Notes: generated by a model from the letters alone, not told the origin. Positions 43,875 to 55,817 are shown, counted from the first letter of the stretch. The stretch: 64,000 bases of DNA from Cyanophora paradoxa (GCA_004431415.1 QPMI01000219.1:1-64000), one strand, 5' to 3'. Program-made: numbers and translations.

Positions 43875-46800
43875 AGGTGGGTCATCTGCCTAAGGCTAGA
43901 GCCTTGTGCATATTCCCCCAGAGAGATTTGGGGTGCATCTTTCTTCTATTTTGTGGCTGATCGGAACCTGCGGCCTCCGACTGGGTGACTTGCTGGTTGG
44001 AAGAGTCATCTGCCTAAGGCTAGCGCCTTGTGCATGTTCCCAGAGATATTTGGGGTGCATCTTTCTTCTATTTTGTGGCAGATCGGAACCTGGGGCATTG
44101 GACTGAGTGACTTGCTTTTGGGAGGGTCATCTGCCTAAGGCTAGCGCCTTGTGCATATTCCCCCAGAGAGATTTGGGGTGCATCTTTCTTCTATTTTGTG
44201 GCAGATCGGAAACCTGCGGCCTCCGACTGGGTGACTTGCTGGTTGGAAGAGTCATCTGCCTAAGGCTAGCGCCTTGTGCATTTTCCCAGAGATATTTGGG
44301 GTGCATCTTTCTTCTTTTTTGTGGCAGATCGGAAACCTGGGGTTTTTGATTGAGTGACTTGCTTTTGGGAGGGTCATCTGCCTAAGGCTAGCGCCTTGTG
44401 CATATTCCCCCAGAGAGATTTGAGGTGCATCATTCTTCTATTTTGTGGAAGATCAGAAACCTGGTGCCTTTGACTGGGTGACTTGCTGGTGGGTGGGTCA
44501 TCTGCCTAAGGCTAGCGCCTTGTGCATATTCCCCCAGAGAGATGTGAAGTGCATCTTTCTTCTATTTTGTGGAAGATCAGAAACCTGGTGCCTCTGACTG
44601 GGTGACTTGCTGGTGGGTGGGTCATCTGCCTAAGGCTAGCGCCTTGTACATATTCCCCCAGAGAGATATGGGGTGCATCTTTCTTCTATTTTCTGGCAGA
44701 TCGGAAACCTGGGGTGTTGGATTGAGTGACTTGCTTTTGGGAGGGTCATCTTCTTAAGGCTAGCGCCTTGTGCATATTCCCCCAGAGAGATTTGGGGTAA
44801 ATCTTTCTTCTATTTTCTGGCAGATCGGAACCTGCGGCCTCCGACTGGGTGACTTGCTGGTTGGAAGAGTCATCTGCCTAAGGCTAGCGCCTTGTGCATA
44901 TTCCCCCAGAGAAATTTGGGGTGCATCTTTCTTCTATTTTGTGACAGATCGGTAATCTGGGGCGTTGGACTGGGTGACTTGCTGGTGGGTGGGTCATCTG
45001 CCTAAGGCTAGGGCCTTGTGCATATTCCCCCAGAGAGATTTGGGGTGCATCTTTCTTCTATTTTGTGGCAGATCGGAAACCTGGGGCCTTTGACTGAGTG
45101 ACTTGCTGGTGGGTGGGTCATCTGCCTAAGGCTAGCGCCTTGTGCATATTCCCCCAGAGAGATTTGGGGTGCATCTTTCTTCTATTTTGTGGCAGATCGG
45201 AAACCTGCGGCCTCCGACTGGGTGACTTGCTGGTTGGAAGAGTCATCTGCCTAAGGCTAGCGCCTTGTGCATGTTCCCGGAGATATTTGGGGTGCATCTT
45301 TCTTCTTTTTTGTGGCAGATCGGAAACCTGGGGTTTTTGATTGAGTGACTTGCTTTTGGGAGGGTCATCTGCCTAAGGCTAGCGCCTTGTGCATATTCCC
45401 CCAGAGAGATTTGAGGTGCATCATTCTTCTATTTTGTGGAAGATCAGAAACCTGGTGCCTTTGACTGGGTGACTTGCTGGTGGGTGGGTCATCTGCCTAA
45501 GGCTAGCGCCTTGTGCATATTCCCCCAGAGAGATGTGAAGTGCATCTTTCTTCTATTTTGTGGAAGATCAGAAACCTGGTGCCTCTGACTGGGTGACTTG
45601 CTGGTGGGTGGGTCATCTGCCTAAGGCTAGCGCCTTGTACATATTCCCCCAGAGAGATTTGGGGTGCATCTTTCTTCTATTTTCTGGCAGATCGGAAACC
45701 TGGGGTGTTGGATTGAGTGACTTGCTTTTGGGAGGGACATCTTCTTAAGGCTAGCGCCTTGTGCATATTCCCCCAGAGAGATTTGGGGTGCATCTTTCTT
45801 CTATTTTCTGGCAGATCGGAAACCTGGGGCCTTCGACTGAGTGACTTGGTGGCAGGTGGGTCATTTGCCTAAGGCTAGAGCCTTGTGCATATTCCCCCAG
45901 AGAGATGTGAAGTGCATCTTTCTTCTATTTTGTGGCAGGTTGGTAATCTGGGGCGTTGGACTGAGTGACTTGCTTTTGGAAGAGTCATCTGCCTAAGGCT
46001 AGCGCCTTGTGCATATTCCCCCAGAGAGATTTGGGGTGCATCTTTCTTCTATTTTCTGGCAGATCGGAAACCTGGGGCCTTCGACTGAGTGACTTAGTGG
46101 CAGGTGGGGCATTTGCCTAAGGCTAGAGCCTTGTGCATATTCCCCCAGAGAGATGTGAAGTGCATCTTTCTTCTATTTTGTGGCAGGTTGGTAATCTGGG
46201 GCGTTGGACTGAGTGACTTGCTTTTGAAAGAGTCGTCTGCCTAAGGCTAGCGCCTTGTGCATATTCCCCCAGAGAAATTTGGGGTGCATCTTTCTTCTAT
46301 TTTGTCACAGATCGGTAATCTGGGGCGTTGGACTGAGTGACTTGCTGGTGGGTGGGTCATCTGCCTAAGGCTAGGGCCTTGTGCATATTCTCCCAGAGAG
46401 ATTTGGGGTGCATCTTTCTTCTATTTTGTGGCTGATCGGAACCTGCGGCCTCCGACTGGGTGACTTGCTGGTTGGAAGAGTCATCTGCCTAAGGCTAGCG
46501 CCTTGTGCATGTTCCCAGAGATATTTGGGGTGCATCTTTCTTCTTTTTTGTGGCAGATCGGAAACCTGGGGTTTTTGATTGAGTGACTTGCTTTTGGGAG
46601 GGTCATCTGCCTAGGGCTAGCGCCTTGTGCATATTCCCCCAGAGAGATTTGGGGTGCATCTTTCTTCTATTTTCTGGCAGATCGGAAACCTGGGGCCTTC
46701 GACTGAGTGACTTAGTGGCAGGTGGGTCATTTGCCTAAGGCTAGAGCCTTGTGCATATTCCCCCAGAGAGATGTGAGGTGAATCTTTCTTCTATTTTGTG

Positions 46801-47646
46801 GCAGGTTGGTAATCTGGGGCGTTGGACTGAGTGACTTGCTTTTGGAAGAGTCATCTGCCTAAGGCTAGCGCCTTGTGCATATTCCCCCAGAGAGATTTGG
46901 GGTGCATCTTTCTTCTATTTTCTGGCAGATCGGAAACCTGGGGCCTTCGACTGAGTGACTTAGTGGCAGGTGGGTCATTTGCCTAAGGCTAGAGCCTTGT
47001 GCATATTCCCCCAGAGAGATGTGAAGTGCATCTTTCTTCTATTTTGTGGCAGGTTGGTAATCTGGGGCGTTGGACTGAGTGACTTGCTTTTGGAAGAGTC
47101 ATCTGCCTAGGCTAGCGCCTTGTGCATATTCCCCCAGAGAAATTTGGGGTGCATCTTTCTTCTATTTTGTCACAGATCGGTAATCTGGGGCGTTGGACTG
47201 AGTGACTTGCTGGTGGGTGGGTCATCTGCCTAAGGCTAGCGCCTTGTACATATTCCCCCAGAGAGATTTGGGGTGCATCTTTCTTCTATTTTCTGGCAGA
47301 TCGGAAACCTGGGGCCTTTGACTGAGTGACTTGCTGGTGGGTGGGTCATCTTCCTTAGGCTAGCGCCTTGTGCATATTCCCCCAGAGAGATGTGAAGTGC
47401 ATCTTTCTTCTATTTTCTGGCAGATCGGAAACCTGAGGCCTTCGACTGAGTGACTTGGTGGCAGGTGGGTCATTTGCCTAAGGCTAGAGCCTTGTGCATA
47501 TTCCCCCAGAGAGATGTGAGGTGCATCTTTCTTCTATTTTGTGGCAGGTTGGTAATCTGGGGCGTTGGACTGAGTGACTTGCTTTTGGAAGAGTCATCTG
47601 CCTAAGGCTAGCGCCTTGTGCATATTCCCCCAGAGAGATTTGGGGT
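43875..47646 (-). repeat. 124-bp satellite array 8
   Basis: About 30 monomers. An eight-monomer block at 44107 recurs at 45098 (991 bp). Many monomers have the AGAGCC and GTTGGTAATC variants not seen in array 1. Confidence 0.96.
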
Positions 47647-47960
47647 GAAAAAGTCGTTTCTTTTGCTTCTCACAAATTCTCATCTCCTGAGAAGAAGTGG
47701 AATCGGGAAGTTGTTATTGAATATGCAGCTGAGTCCCTTTCTGATGAGCAGCAGAAATGGACAGTCACGGAGCAGGAGTTGTATGCAATTTGGTGGGCTG
47801 TCACCAAGAAATTTCCTCAATATCTCCGTGGCAAGAAGTTTATTATCAAGTCTGATCACTCGGCTCTTCAATATTTGAAATCGGCTAAGAAGTTGCCCAG
47901 TGCTCGCATCACTCGCTGGATTATGGATATGCAAGAGTTTGATTTCGAAATCCAGCACTA
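47647..47960 (+). pseudogene. Ty3 RNase H fragment
   Basis: Reads VVSFASHKFSSPEKKW, VTEQELYAIWWAVTKK, FIIKSDHSALQYL and RWIMDMQEFDFEIQH, the second half of Ty3 RNase H and its tether. It differs from families 1 and 2 copies here by many substitutions, so it may be the RNase H that belongs with element B. Cut by satellite on the left and LINE DNA on the right. Confidence 0.9.
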
Positions 47961-48916
47961 ACTACCTCGCCTTCATCGCGCGCTTGAAGGATAGTGCTCA
48001 GGAATTGGGTCAAGTGCGTTTTCGTGCGCTTGCGCGGAGCAGGGTCGAGGCAGACTTGGATCGCCGCGCTGAGAATACTGTCCGGGCAGGTTGCTGACGA
48101 AATCATACGGGAACGCTTGCACGCGGGACCGGGGAAAATGACAAGAATGCGGTGGTCAAGCTGAAGATGGAGCGCATCGGATTGCGCTAGGAGCGAGTAA
48201 GTGGCAAGGCGACGCTGGAACCACTGGGTTGCAAGTGCAAAGTCGAGGCGCGAGTTTACAGTTTTAAGGCTAACAATACGCGAATAAGTTGGGGCAAAAG
48301 CTGAAGCAGTCCCGCCGGCAGGAGGCGGCGGAGCATGGTTTGCAAGATCATCAAGCTGGTGTGAAGTCATCGTTGTGTGAAGGTACGAGCGCTGCAGGGA
48401 ATTAGGCGTTGGGGTGCGGTGATTCCAGTCTCCGATAAGAAGCATAGGCAAAGTGGCGGAGAGATACCCAGCCTGCACACAAGATTGCCACCACTCACGG
48501 CGGTCCCTGTTGTTACTAGCGGGGGCATAAACGCAAGCCAAGAGTACAGTCGTAGCAGGGAAGGAACCCGAAGCCTTGTACGCAATAGAGACCGAAATAA
48601 AACGTCCATCAGAGTCCTGACGAGCAAGTGTAACCTCGTGCTGTGCAGTGAAGAAGGGCGTGACCATTATGGCAACACCAGTGGAGCGGGATTGAGTAGG
48701 AGCAGAGTGGAAGAACGGGCCTCGCCAGGCAGCTGCAATCTTTTCAAGTTTTCCCAAAGGGTGACCAGCGTCATCAAATTCCTGCAGCTTAGTTTCCTGT
48801 AAGCAGAGGATGTCTATCTTGTAAGCAACGGCAAACTTCCTGCAACGTTCCACAAAGCTCTGCAGCTTGCTAGGGCTGTTAAGCCCGCCCACATTTAATG
48901 ATGCAATGTTAACCAT
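47961..48916 (-). pseudogene. LINE ORF2, APE-type endonuclease domain only
   Basis: This enzyme nicks target DNA for target-primed reverse transcription. Start ATG 48916 (MVNIASLNVGGLNS). The endonuclease/exonuclease/phosphatase motifs appear in order: SLNVGGLN, CLQETKL (catalytic Glu), VYAPASNNRDR, LIGDWNHR (Asp and Asn), SRLDFAL, and LQLDHR (terminal Asp-His). About 50 residues of linker follow, then the sequence is cut at 47961 by Ty3 RNase H DNA. The reverse transcriptase is missing. The start lies two bases after the ORF1 stop, the usual tight ORF1-ORF2 spacing of LINEs. Confidence 0.9.
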
Positions 48917-48918
48917 AT

Positions 48919-50064
48919 TTAATCAGGCCACGGGGGTGCACGCAGAGGCCGCGTCTGGTGTGGGGGGCGGGGTGCAGGAAGCATTCTGCCATCAATGAAA
49001 GTGCTCACAAGGCAATGCAAAAGGCAATGATGGGTGGGCTCAGCAAGTACTCGTTTGTAAGGCCAGAAAGACACTGGAGCAAGATAAGAAGGGAGCAAGG
49101 GACTCCTGTGTCTGCTCAAAATTCTGCTTAGTGAGGGCTTCATAGTAGTTGCGTTGTTCAAGGCCAGCGGTTGGGTTCTCAGGGGCTGAAGCCTTCCCAG
49201 CTTTACCGCCAGTGCTTTTACTGAGAGGGTACTAGGTGAGTCTTGAGAGTGAACCACAAGGAAGGAAACAAACCGAGAGGCTGCGGGAGTGGGCAGATGG
49301 ACTTGCAGAGCACGTGGAATCATAGAGCTTGCAGCAATGACTTGCGTCTTTTGCGAGGGAGCCGCAGGCAGAGGGGCGTCAGGCAGATCAGAAGAGGTTG
49401 GCTCAATATCAGATTCCCGAGAGCGCTTGGAGACATCACGAGGAACAGTGGGTGGGGCCGGTAGGCCAGCGCGGGACGAAAAGAAATAGGAGATCTCATC
49501 ACAACCATTGTAATATGTGAGGACTTCCTCTTGGAGGGCCATAGGCAGGTGATAAATGATGGACTCGCCATTTACATGATAGAAGAAGGTCTGCTTGTCT
49601 TTGGACGGGATAAGGCAAAACGACTTGCGGTAATAGGCACAGCCAGTGCCACACGAGTAGAACGGAGTGTAGTTGCACGTGTCCACAACGGCTTCAGGCA
49701 CAGGAACAGAGGGCTTCAATTCATGAATCAGAGCTTGAGAGATGTTGTACGGGATGGAAGGGTATTCCGCATCCAGGAAGTTCAGATTGAAGGCCAGCAG
49801 GCGATCTTCAAGAGGGACGATGACAGACTTGAGACCATTATTGCCAAAGGGGTAGGCAGGGCCATGCAAGACTAAGTGGCAGACCAGAAAATTGGAGAGG
49901 GGGACAGAGACAATCAACATGATCGGGCTGACAGGACGGTTTTCGACAAGGGGGTCTTGAGAGTCATTGCAGCGTGCACGCGGCGGGAAGGGCTTCACCA
50001 CAGGCTGATATTTACCGGTAAAGTTGTAATCGTTATTTGGAGCCAGCACTCTGTCATACATCAC
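48919..50064 (-). pseudogene. LINE ORF1 candidate, C-terminal part
   Basis: A 381-codon frame (KMYDRVLAPNNDYNF...) ending TAA immediately before ORF2. It has a Cys-containing stretch (FYSCGTGCAYYRKSFC), a SKRSRESD basic patch and a proline-rich tail. It matches no ORF1 class I recognise (no CCHC knuckle, no obvious RRM). Position and orientation make it the likely ORF1 of the LINE. An unrelated viral gene is an alternative. Confidence 0.55.
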
Positions 50065-51518
50065 AGGTTTGTGGATAACCGTGAAGCCTTCATGTTTGTG
50101 AGCAACGACAGCACAGAGAACAGTCGGAGCCGGATCTGAGACAGGAAGAAATGCAACATGGTCTCCCAGTTTAGTTTCAGGTTTGGTCTCACGGAGTTTA
50201 AGATGGTCATAGAGCGTAGAGAGGCGAAGAAGAAGAAGAGTATGTATAAGAGCGTAGAGAGGCGAGCGTTTGTGGGGGAGTCACTCAAAATCAGGACACC
50301 CGCGTCACGAGTAAAGACATCTTGCACAGTAACAAGAATATTTTGAATGAAGCTGTCAGTTTCCATAGTGGCCGCTTCAAAGAAAGGGTGATCAGGCTTA
50401 GCCGAAGGTGGGAGGCTGATTGACAGTTCGACGAGGACACGAGGATGTAAGGTTTGGATGTAAGGTTGAGATCGAGGGCTGGAACCGAGGACGGGAGTCC
50501 AGCAGCAGAGGTGGTCTGCACAAAGTCAGTCACAGTCTGGTGATGACGAAACAGTTTGTGTTGAATCCCGTGGGGATAGGCGCTGGTCACCCTGCTGGGG
50601 AAGAGCTCGATAGTCCAGTCCAGGGAGCCGTAGAAGGTCATGTAGGACTGGAGATCACCATGGCGTGGAGAGTGGAATCAACTGTCACATCGAGGGAGTT
50701 CTTGTCAGGGTTCGGTCTGGGATCAAGGGAGATTCCAGGAGTAATGTCTCCCGTCGTAGGATCACGGTGCTGAAATGGGGGCGACTGCATGTGCTTGAGA
50801 GGTCCCGAGTGCGAGACATCAACTCCTTCACTCGAAAAGAGCCTTGAACCTTGCTTACGTCATTAGGCTCAGTTACTCTTGCCCTGGCAGGGTCCAACGG
50901 AAACCGCAGGCGAAGTTGAGTAGGTACTCCAGCGACATGAAGAAGCTCCTGGTTGCAGAGGTACTTTTCCGCGGCGGGCGCGGACGCCACGTCATAGCAC
51001 CCAAAGCGAGCATTGCGCGTCGGCTTATGGAAGAAGGAGAGGAAATGGTTCTTCTCAGTCTTTACATGCCCACCCGGGCCAGGTGTAGACGACGCGCCGT
51101 GCTGGCATTGGTCCCACTCTTCGTCAGACATAACGTACAAAACTGCACAGGTACAGCAGCGATCAAGGGCGCGCAGGGACGCGAGCGGAAAACACGCCAT
51201 GCTAGGTGTATTGACACATAGATAGGGAGCCGCTGCAGGGATAGGTGTCCGAGGGACAGGTGCAGGTGCCAGACGGCAGGAGAGTCTCAAAACGAAGCAC
51301 ACAACGAGGATAAGTGCGCACCGCGCTCTGCGCTGCTGCTGGACGAGGCTTTCAGTAACCATTTGAAGCATGATCTCTGTCTTGAGTGCGATGAGCAAGC
51401 GAGGGACGTGCTGCCCAAGAAGGGAGAGCACATCCTCAAATTCGGCAGCAGCTAGTGGGCTACGCTGACAGTGAGACGATAACTCTACCGGCGTAGCAGC
51501 CATCCGGCGGCCGGGCAA
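50065..51518 (-). pseudogene. Decayed upstream part of the LINE ORF1 candidate
   Basis: Minus-strand coding character continues but jumps frames: 51518-50685 (MAATPVELSSHCQRSP..., with a CCTCAVLYVMSDEEWDQC stretch), then 50641-50291 (MTFYGSLDWTIELFP), then 50366-50061. Several indels must have accumulated. It runs up to just before the Polinton-like polymerase on the opposite strand. Function unknown. Confidence 0.45.
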
Positions 51519-51584
51519 AGACAGAGCAGTTGGGCGTGCATGCTACTGCATCCTTAGGGTGCCATATGATTTTGGTTCACACAC

Positions 51585-54143
51585 ATGGGATCACCGAACG
51601 AGGACTTGGCCGACAAATTCATTGCTTGGCTGGACGAAATGGAGCTGCCGTTCAGGCAGATTTTGCGCGAGACGGCTCCGATGCAGATCACACCCGAGTC
51701 CGAGGCGGCCCTCCAGGGCTCGACAGCCTGCTATATGTGTGGGGGTGCATTCGAATCGGATAAGGACAAGGTGCGCGACCACGACTATGACTCTGGTCTG
51801 TTCCGGGACGGCATGCCAAGCCTGCAACAGGAGACCTGCCGAGCCACCGTGCTGATATTCTTCCACAACAGTCGTGGATTCGATTTCCATCTGCTAGTCC
51901 GGGCACTGGCAGCAGGGCACAACAGGCGCCGCACCATCTGGGAAGCGTTTGAAGCGGATGTTGATCGGCAGCTGGAGCAGAGGTGCCCCGCGATCATCGA
52001 GTCACTAACGTCTGGCAGGTCGAGGGCCGCAACAATGTCGCACCGGCAGCTCACCCAGGCTGAGTATAACGTGCAGCTCCCTAAAATCATTTCGGAGTGT
52101 TTGAAGGCGGAGGGGAAGAGGCTCAAAGACAGGCTGCATCCGCAGGGCATGCTATCGATAAAATTTGATCATGTATTTCAGAACAGCGAGCGCATCTCCC
52201 AAATTACGTATGGAATTTACGTGTTTCGTGATTCAGCCCAGCACCTTCAGAGCAGCCTCGACTGCCTGGCCACTGAGGTGCCCGACGAGAAGAAGAGGAT
52301 CACGCCCAAGCTGCACGAGGACGATCCATGCTTTGGGCTAATGACGAGAAAAGGCGTGTACCCATACCAGTACATCACGGGCTGGGATCGTCTTGCAGAG
52401 ACATTGCTGCTGGGGCGTTGGCAGTTCTACAACGAGCTGAAGCAGGCAAAATGCACTTGAGAGGACTACGAGCATGCAAAGTTGGTTTGGCGTGCTCTCG
52501 GTTGCTGGAGCTTGGCCGATTACACGATGGAGTACATGTGAACGGACATCTGCCTTCTGGCCGACGTGTTTGAGAACTACCGAGATACCTGCCTGGTGAT
52601 GTACCAGCTTGATCCGAGCTACTTCATGAGCATCCCGGGTTTTTCCTGGCAGGCCGCGCTGAAATATACGGGGCAGCACCTTGAGCTCTTCCACGAGGGG
52701 CAGCAGGACATGCACCGTTTCATCGAGCGAGGCATTCGCGGAGGGATCTCCATGATCACAACCCGGCACGCAGCAGCAAACAACCGGCAAATGGAGGCGA
52801 TTGATCTGTCGAAGCCTGAAACATGGCTTATGTACCATGATGCGAACAACCTGTACGGGGTTGCGATGAAGCAGAAGCTACCGACAGGAGGGTTTCGCTG
52901 GGAGAAGCGGGAGGAGGGAACCGATCCCGCTCAGTACATAAGTGATCTAGAGGCGAATGGGTCGAGAGGGTTTGCTTTGGAGGTTGACATGCATTGCCCC
53001 CGGGAGCTGCACGGTTATTTCAGCGACTATCCGCTTGCTTCCGAGCGCATGTGTGTGTCAAAGGAGCACCTGTCGTCGGCGCAGAGGGCTATGATCGAGG
53101 CAGAAAAGCTGGGCAGTGTCGAGAGAACACCGAAACTTGTTCCGAACCTGCTTCCGAAGAGGGAATACGTTGTAGAAGCACGGGTTGCTGCAGTTTTACG
53201 TGTCGATGGGCATGGTCGTTACAAAAATTCACCGAGTGCTCTCATTTGAGCAGAGTGCATGGCTCTCTCGTTACATCGATTTGAACACCCGGAAGCGAAA
53301 GGAGGCACGGTTTCCGTTTGAAAAAGACCTTTACAAATTGCTCAACAATGCGGTCTTCGGCAAGACGATGGAGAACATGCGAAAGCATTGCAATTCCGAA
53401 CTCATCACATCAGGAGAGCATCTGGCCCAGATCAACACCGAGCCAAACCGCCTGAGACAGGTATCAGTTTTCGGTGATAACCTGGTTTATGTTTCGAAGC
53501 GGAAGAGCGAATACGTACTCAACAAGCCGATCTACTGTGGGTTTGCATTTCTGGACCTGCCGCTGCACTGTACCGCTTCTACTACGAGGTTCTGAAGCCG
53601 CTGTGGGGCCAGCGGCTCAAGCTCCTCGGGACCGACACAGACAGCCTCATCATGCAGATCCAGACTGGAAACGTGTACGCAGATATGCGGACGATTGCGG
53701 GCAAGCTAGACGTAAGCGAGTACCCTACGAATCACCCGTTCTTCAAGGGGATGCCAGCAGCTGAAGTGCAGCGGCTACGATCGATGGGCAAGGTTCCTGG
53801 GCTGTTCAAGAACGAGTGTGGCGGCAGGCAAATGCTGGAGTGGCTGGCAAACCGACCGAAATTGTACTATATGAGCACCGAGGAATCAGAAGTGCACAAG
53901 TGCAAGGGCGTTAACAAGACGTTCAGCAAAGCACTGACACGCGAGCGATACTTCGAGTGCATCTTTGGGGGCAAGGCGTGCAGTGTTGACGGAATCCTCG
54001 GCTTCCGATCGAAGCAGCATCAGATCCGGCTACAGCGTTCGTCGAAGCAGGCGCTGCACCCGCTGGACACCAAGCGTTTCCTCTGTGAGAACAGAGTGGA
54101 CACCTGAGCCATCGGCCACTGGTGCAATAGGGCTGCTTCTGTA
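51585..54143 (+). pseudogene. Polinton-like protein-primed DNA polymerase B, decayed
   Basis: Family B polymerase of the protein-primed type replicates linear Polinton/virophage-like genomes. Visible in order: a zinc-binding CYMCG...DHDYDSG module; exonuclease-like strand FFHNSRGFDFHLLVRAL; RKGVYPYQYI; TDICLLADVFENYR; SWQAALKYTG; RGGISMI; motif A (YHDANNLYGVAM); KIHRVLSF; motif B (LLNNAVFGKTMEN); motif C (GTDTDSL); and the tail HPLDTKRFL then IGHW. Breaks: in-frame TGA at 52458, 52539 and 54105; a +1 shift near 53177; a one-base loss near 53563; and a pair of compensating shifts around 51810-51855. It is therefore a relic. The start ATG 51585 fits, but earlier coding may be lost. Confidence 0.9.
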
Positions 54144-54169
54144 GCATAAAAAAATCTTGCGTCTCAGTA

Positions 54170-54829
54170 ATGGCTCTTTGTTTCCAGGTCACGGCACCAC
54201 CGGGGGGCTGGCAGGTCGACGTGCTATTCATAGGGCGGTATCGCTTGTTCGCAGCGATCGAAACTGCAACCAGGTTCGCTGTGGTACGTAAGCTGGAAGA
54301 CGCGAAGCAGATCCCCGGATTCATCGCCAAGCTTCCGGGGATCTGGGGCTTTTCGGGGGACAACGGGTTTAATACGGCAGCAGTGCGGGCAATGGCTGAA
54401 GTGAATGCACTGTCGATGCACACGGACGTGGCCAAGGACGACCATATATCGAAGGGCGACAAGCTAGCAATCATCGATCGATTCGCCCGGACATTGCGGG
54501 CCCTTATCCAGGCTGACACACAAGCAAGGGGCTCTCCTCATTTCCTATCGCGGCTGCCCCAGATTGTGAGGGCATACAATCAAACAGAGCACAGCTCTTT
54601 CAGCGGGGAGTACTCGCCAGCGGATGAGAGATCACCCCCAGGTGGCTGTGCAGCTGCATCTGGTGTGGCAACGGCAGAACGATATCGAGCGAGAGGCATT
54701 GCGTCTACCAGCACCAGGGGCGAAGGTGCAGATTCTGGAGCCAAAGAGCAGCGTTTTCGCAAAAGGGACTACGCAACCGAGCAAGGAGACGTACACAGTG
54801 GTGGGGCGGGACCGGAACCCGCTCAGGTC
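54170..54829 (+). pseudogene. Polinton-like rve integrase, truncated
   Basis: Retroviral-type integrase directly downstream of the polymerase in the same orientation. First catalytic Asp in GGWQVDVLFIG, second in GFSGDNGFNT, and the third-position helix reads DKLAIIDRFARTLRALI, with Asp where the classic DDE residue is Glu. QIVRAYNQTEHSSFSG follows. A frame change near 54622 moves into HPQVAVQLHLVWQRQND and a small beta-barrel-like end (PGAKVQILE, SVFAKGT, YTVVGRDRN), cut at 54829 by satellite. The N-terminal zinc domain is missing. Confidence 0.87.
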
Positions 54830-55140
54830 TTCCTAAGGCTCGCGCCTTGTGCATTTTCCCGCAGAGAGATTTGGGGTGCATCTTTCCTCTTTTTTCTGGC
54901 AGATCGGAAACCTGGGGCCTTCGACTGAGTGACTTGCTGGTTTGTGGGGCATCTGCCTAAAACTAGGGCCTTGTGCATATTCCCCAGAGAGATTAAGGGG
55001 GCATCTTTCTTCTATTTTGTGGCAGATTGGAAAGAGAGAGAGAAATGCAGTAGACACATCCACGCCAGCAAGACTGGGTATGACAAAGTGGCAGATTGGA
55101 AACCTGGGGCCTTCGACTGAGTGACTTCCTGGGGGCGGTG
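54830..55140 (-). repeat. Satellite remnants, array 9
   Basis: About two diverged monomers plus a half, interrupted at 55032-55085 by about 54 bases of unrelated sequence. They end in a G run at 55137-55149. Confidence 0.88.
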
Positions 55141-55330
55141 GGGGGGGGGCACGACCCCACATCAGAGACTAGAAAAGAAACACTCCTCCTGTCACATCAA
55201 AGCAATCCAAGTGCTCTTGAGACTCCCAGCCTACCCCTGCATACTGTTTTGTGTGGGTGGGGACCCCTGTAAGATTTGAGGGCGCGGTGGGGGTCCTTGT
55301 GTGTGGTAGTCAGTTGGGGGCTTGTACTGG
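55141..55330. other. Unassigned 190-bp spacer
   Basis: G-rich, no frame or repeat recognised. TGTTTTGTGTGGGTGGGGACCCC near 55247 resembles TTTTGTGTGGGTGGGAACCCC at 62813, suggesting a short duplicated piece. Confidence 0.5.
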
Positions 55331-55475
55331 CTTCTGGAATAAATACAAGAGACTCTTGCAAATGACCGGTAAACATGTTCTCCCAAGTGTTCTTTGATCA
55401 TTTCTGGCTGCAACCCGTCATTGTTTCCACCAAAAGCGATAAGATGACAAGCCTGGTGTGGTACAAGTTCACCCT

Positions 55476-55806
55476 GACCTTGGTAAATCGTTTGAGGTTC
55501 AGTTCGTTGGTGCGTCTGGTCGAAACGCGCCTAAGCCTGGTATGGTGCAAGTTCACCCTGTTGGTCGGCTACGCCCATGGCGGTCTACTGATTCTCTAGT
55601 TGACTCTGATACATGATCCCTCTACGCCCTCGTCTCGTTCCTAGTTGGCCAGCGAGGACGTCTGGTCGAAACGCGCCTAAGTCTGGTATGGTGCAAGTTC
55701 ACCCTGTTAGTCGGCTACGCCCATGGCGATCTCCTGCTTCGATACATGAGCCCTCTACGCTCTCGTCTCGTTCCTACTTGGCCAGCGAGGACGTGGCCTC
55801 CTCTAC
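55476..55806 (+). repeat. 146-bp tandem repeat of Ty3 pol 3' end, two units
   Basis: Units start TCTGGTCGAAACGCGCC at 55515 and 55661. Each encodes the end of family-2 integrase (GRNAPKPGMVQVHPV, RLRPWR) plus the short tail leading to the LTR. A stretch matching GKSFEVQFVG precedes the first unit. Confidence 0.92.
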
Positions 55807-55817
55807 TACCGAGCGGA

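Noticed and set aside
50420-50773. Plus-strand frames opposite the LINE ORF1 candidate
   Set aside because: Shadows of the minus-strand coding sequence; no domain and no start context.
51585-54143. Reassigned TGA codon in the host or virus
   Set aside because: Fibre frames and element B pol end at TGA, and the same genes also carry shifts, so decay explains the stops.
55476-55806. Plus-strand frames in the 146-bp repeats as new genes
   Set aside because: They are repeated pieces of the integrase C-terminus and the pol tail.
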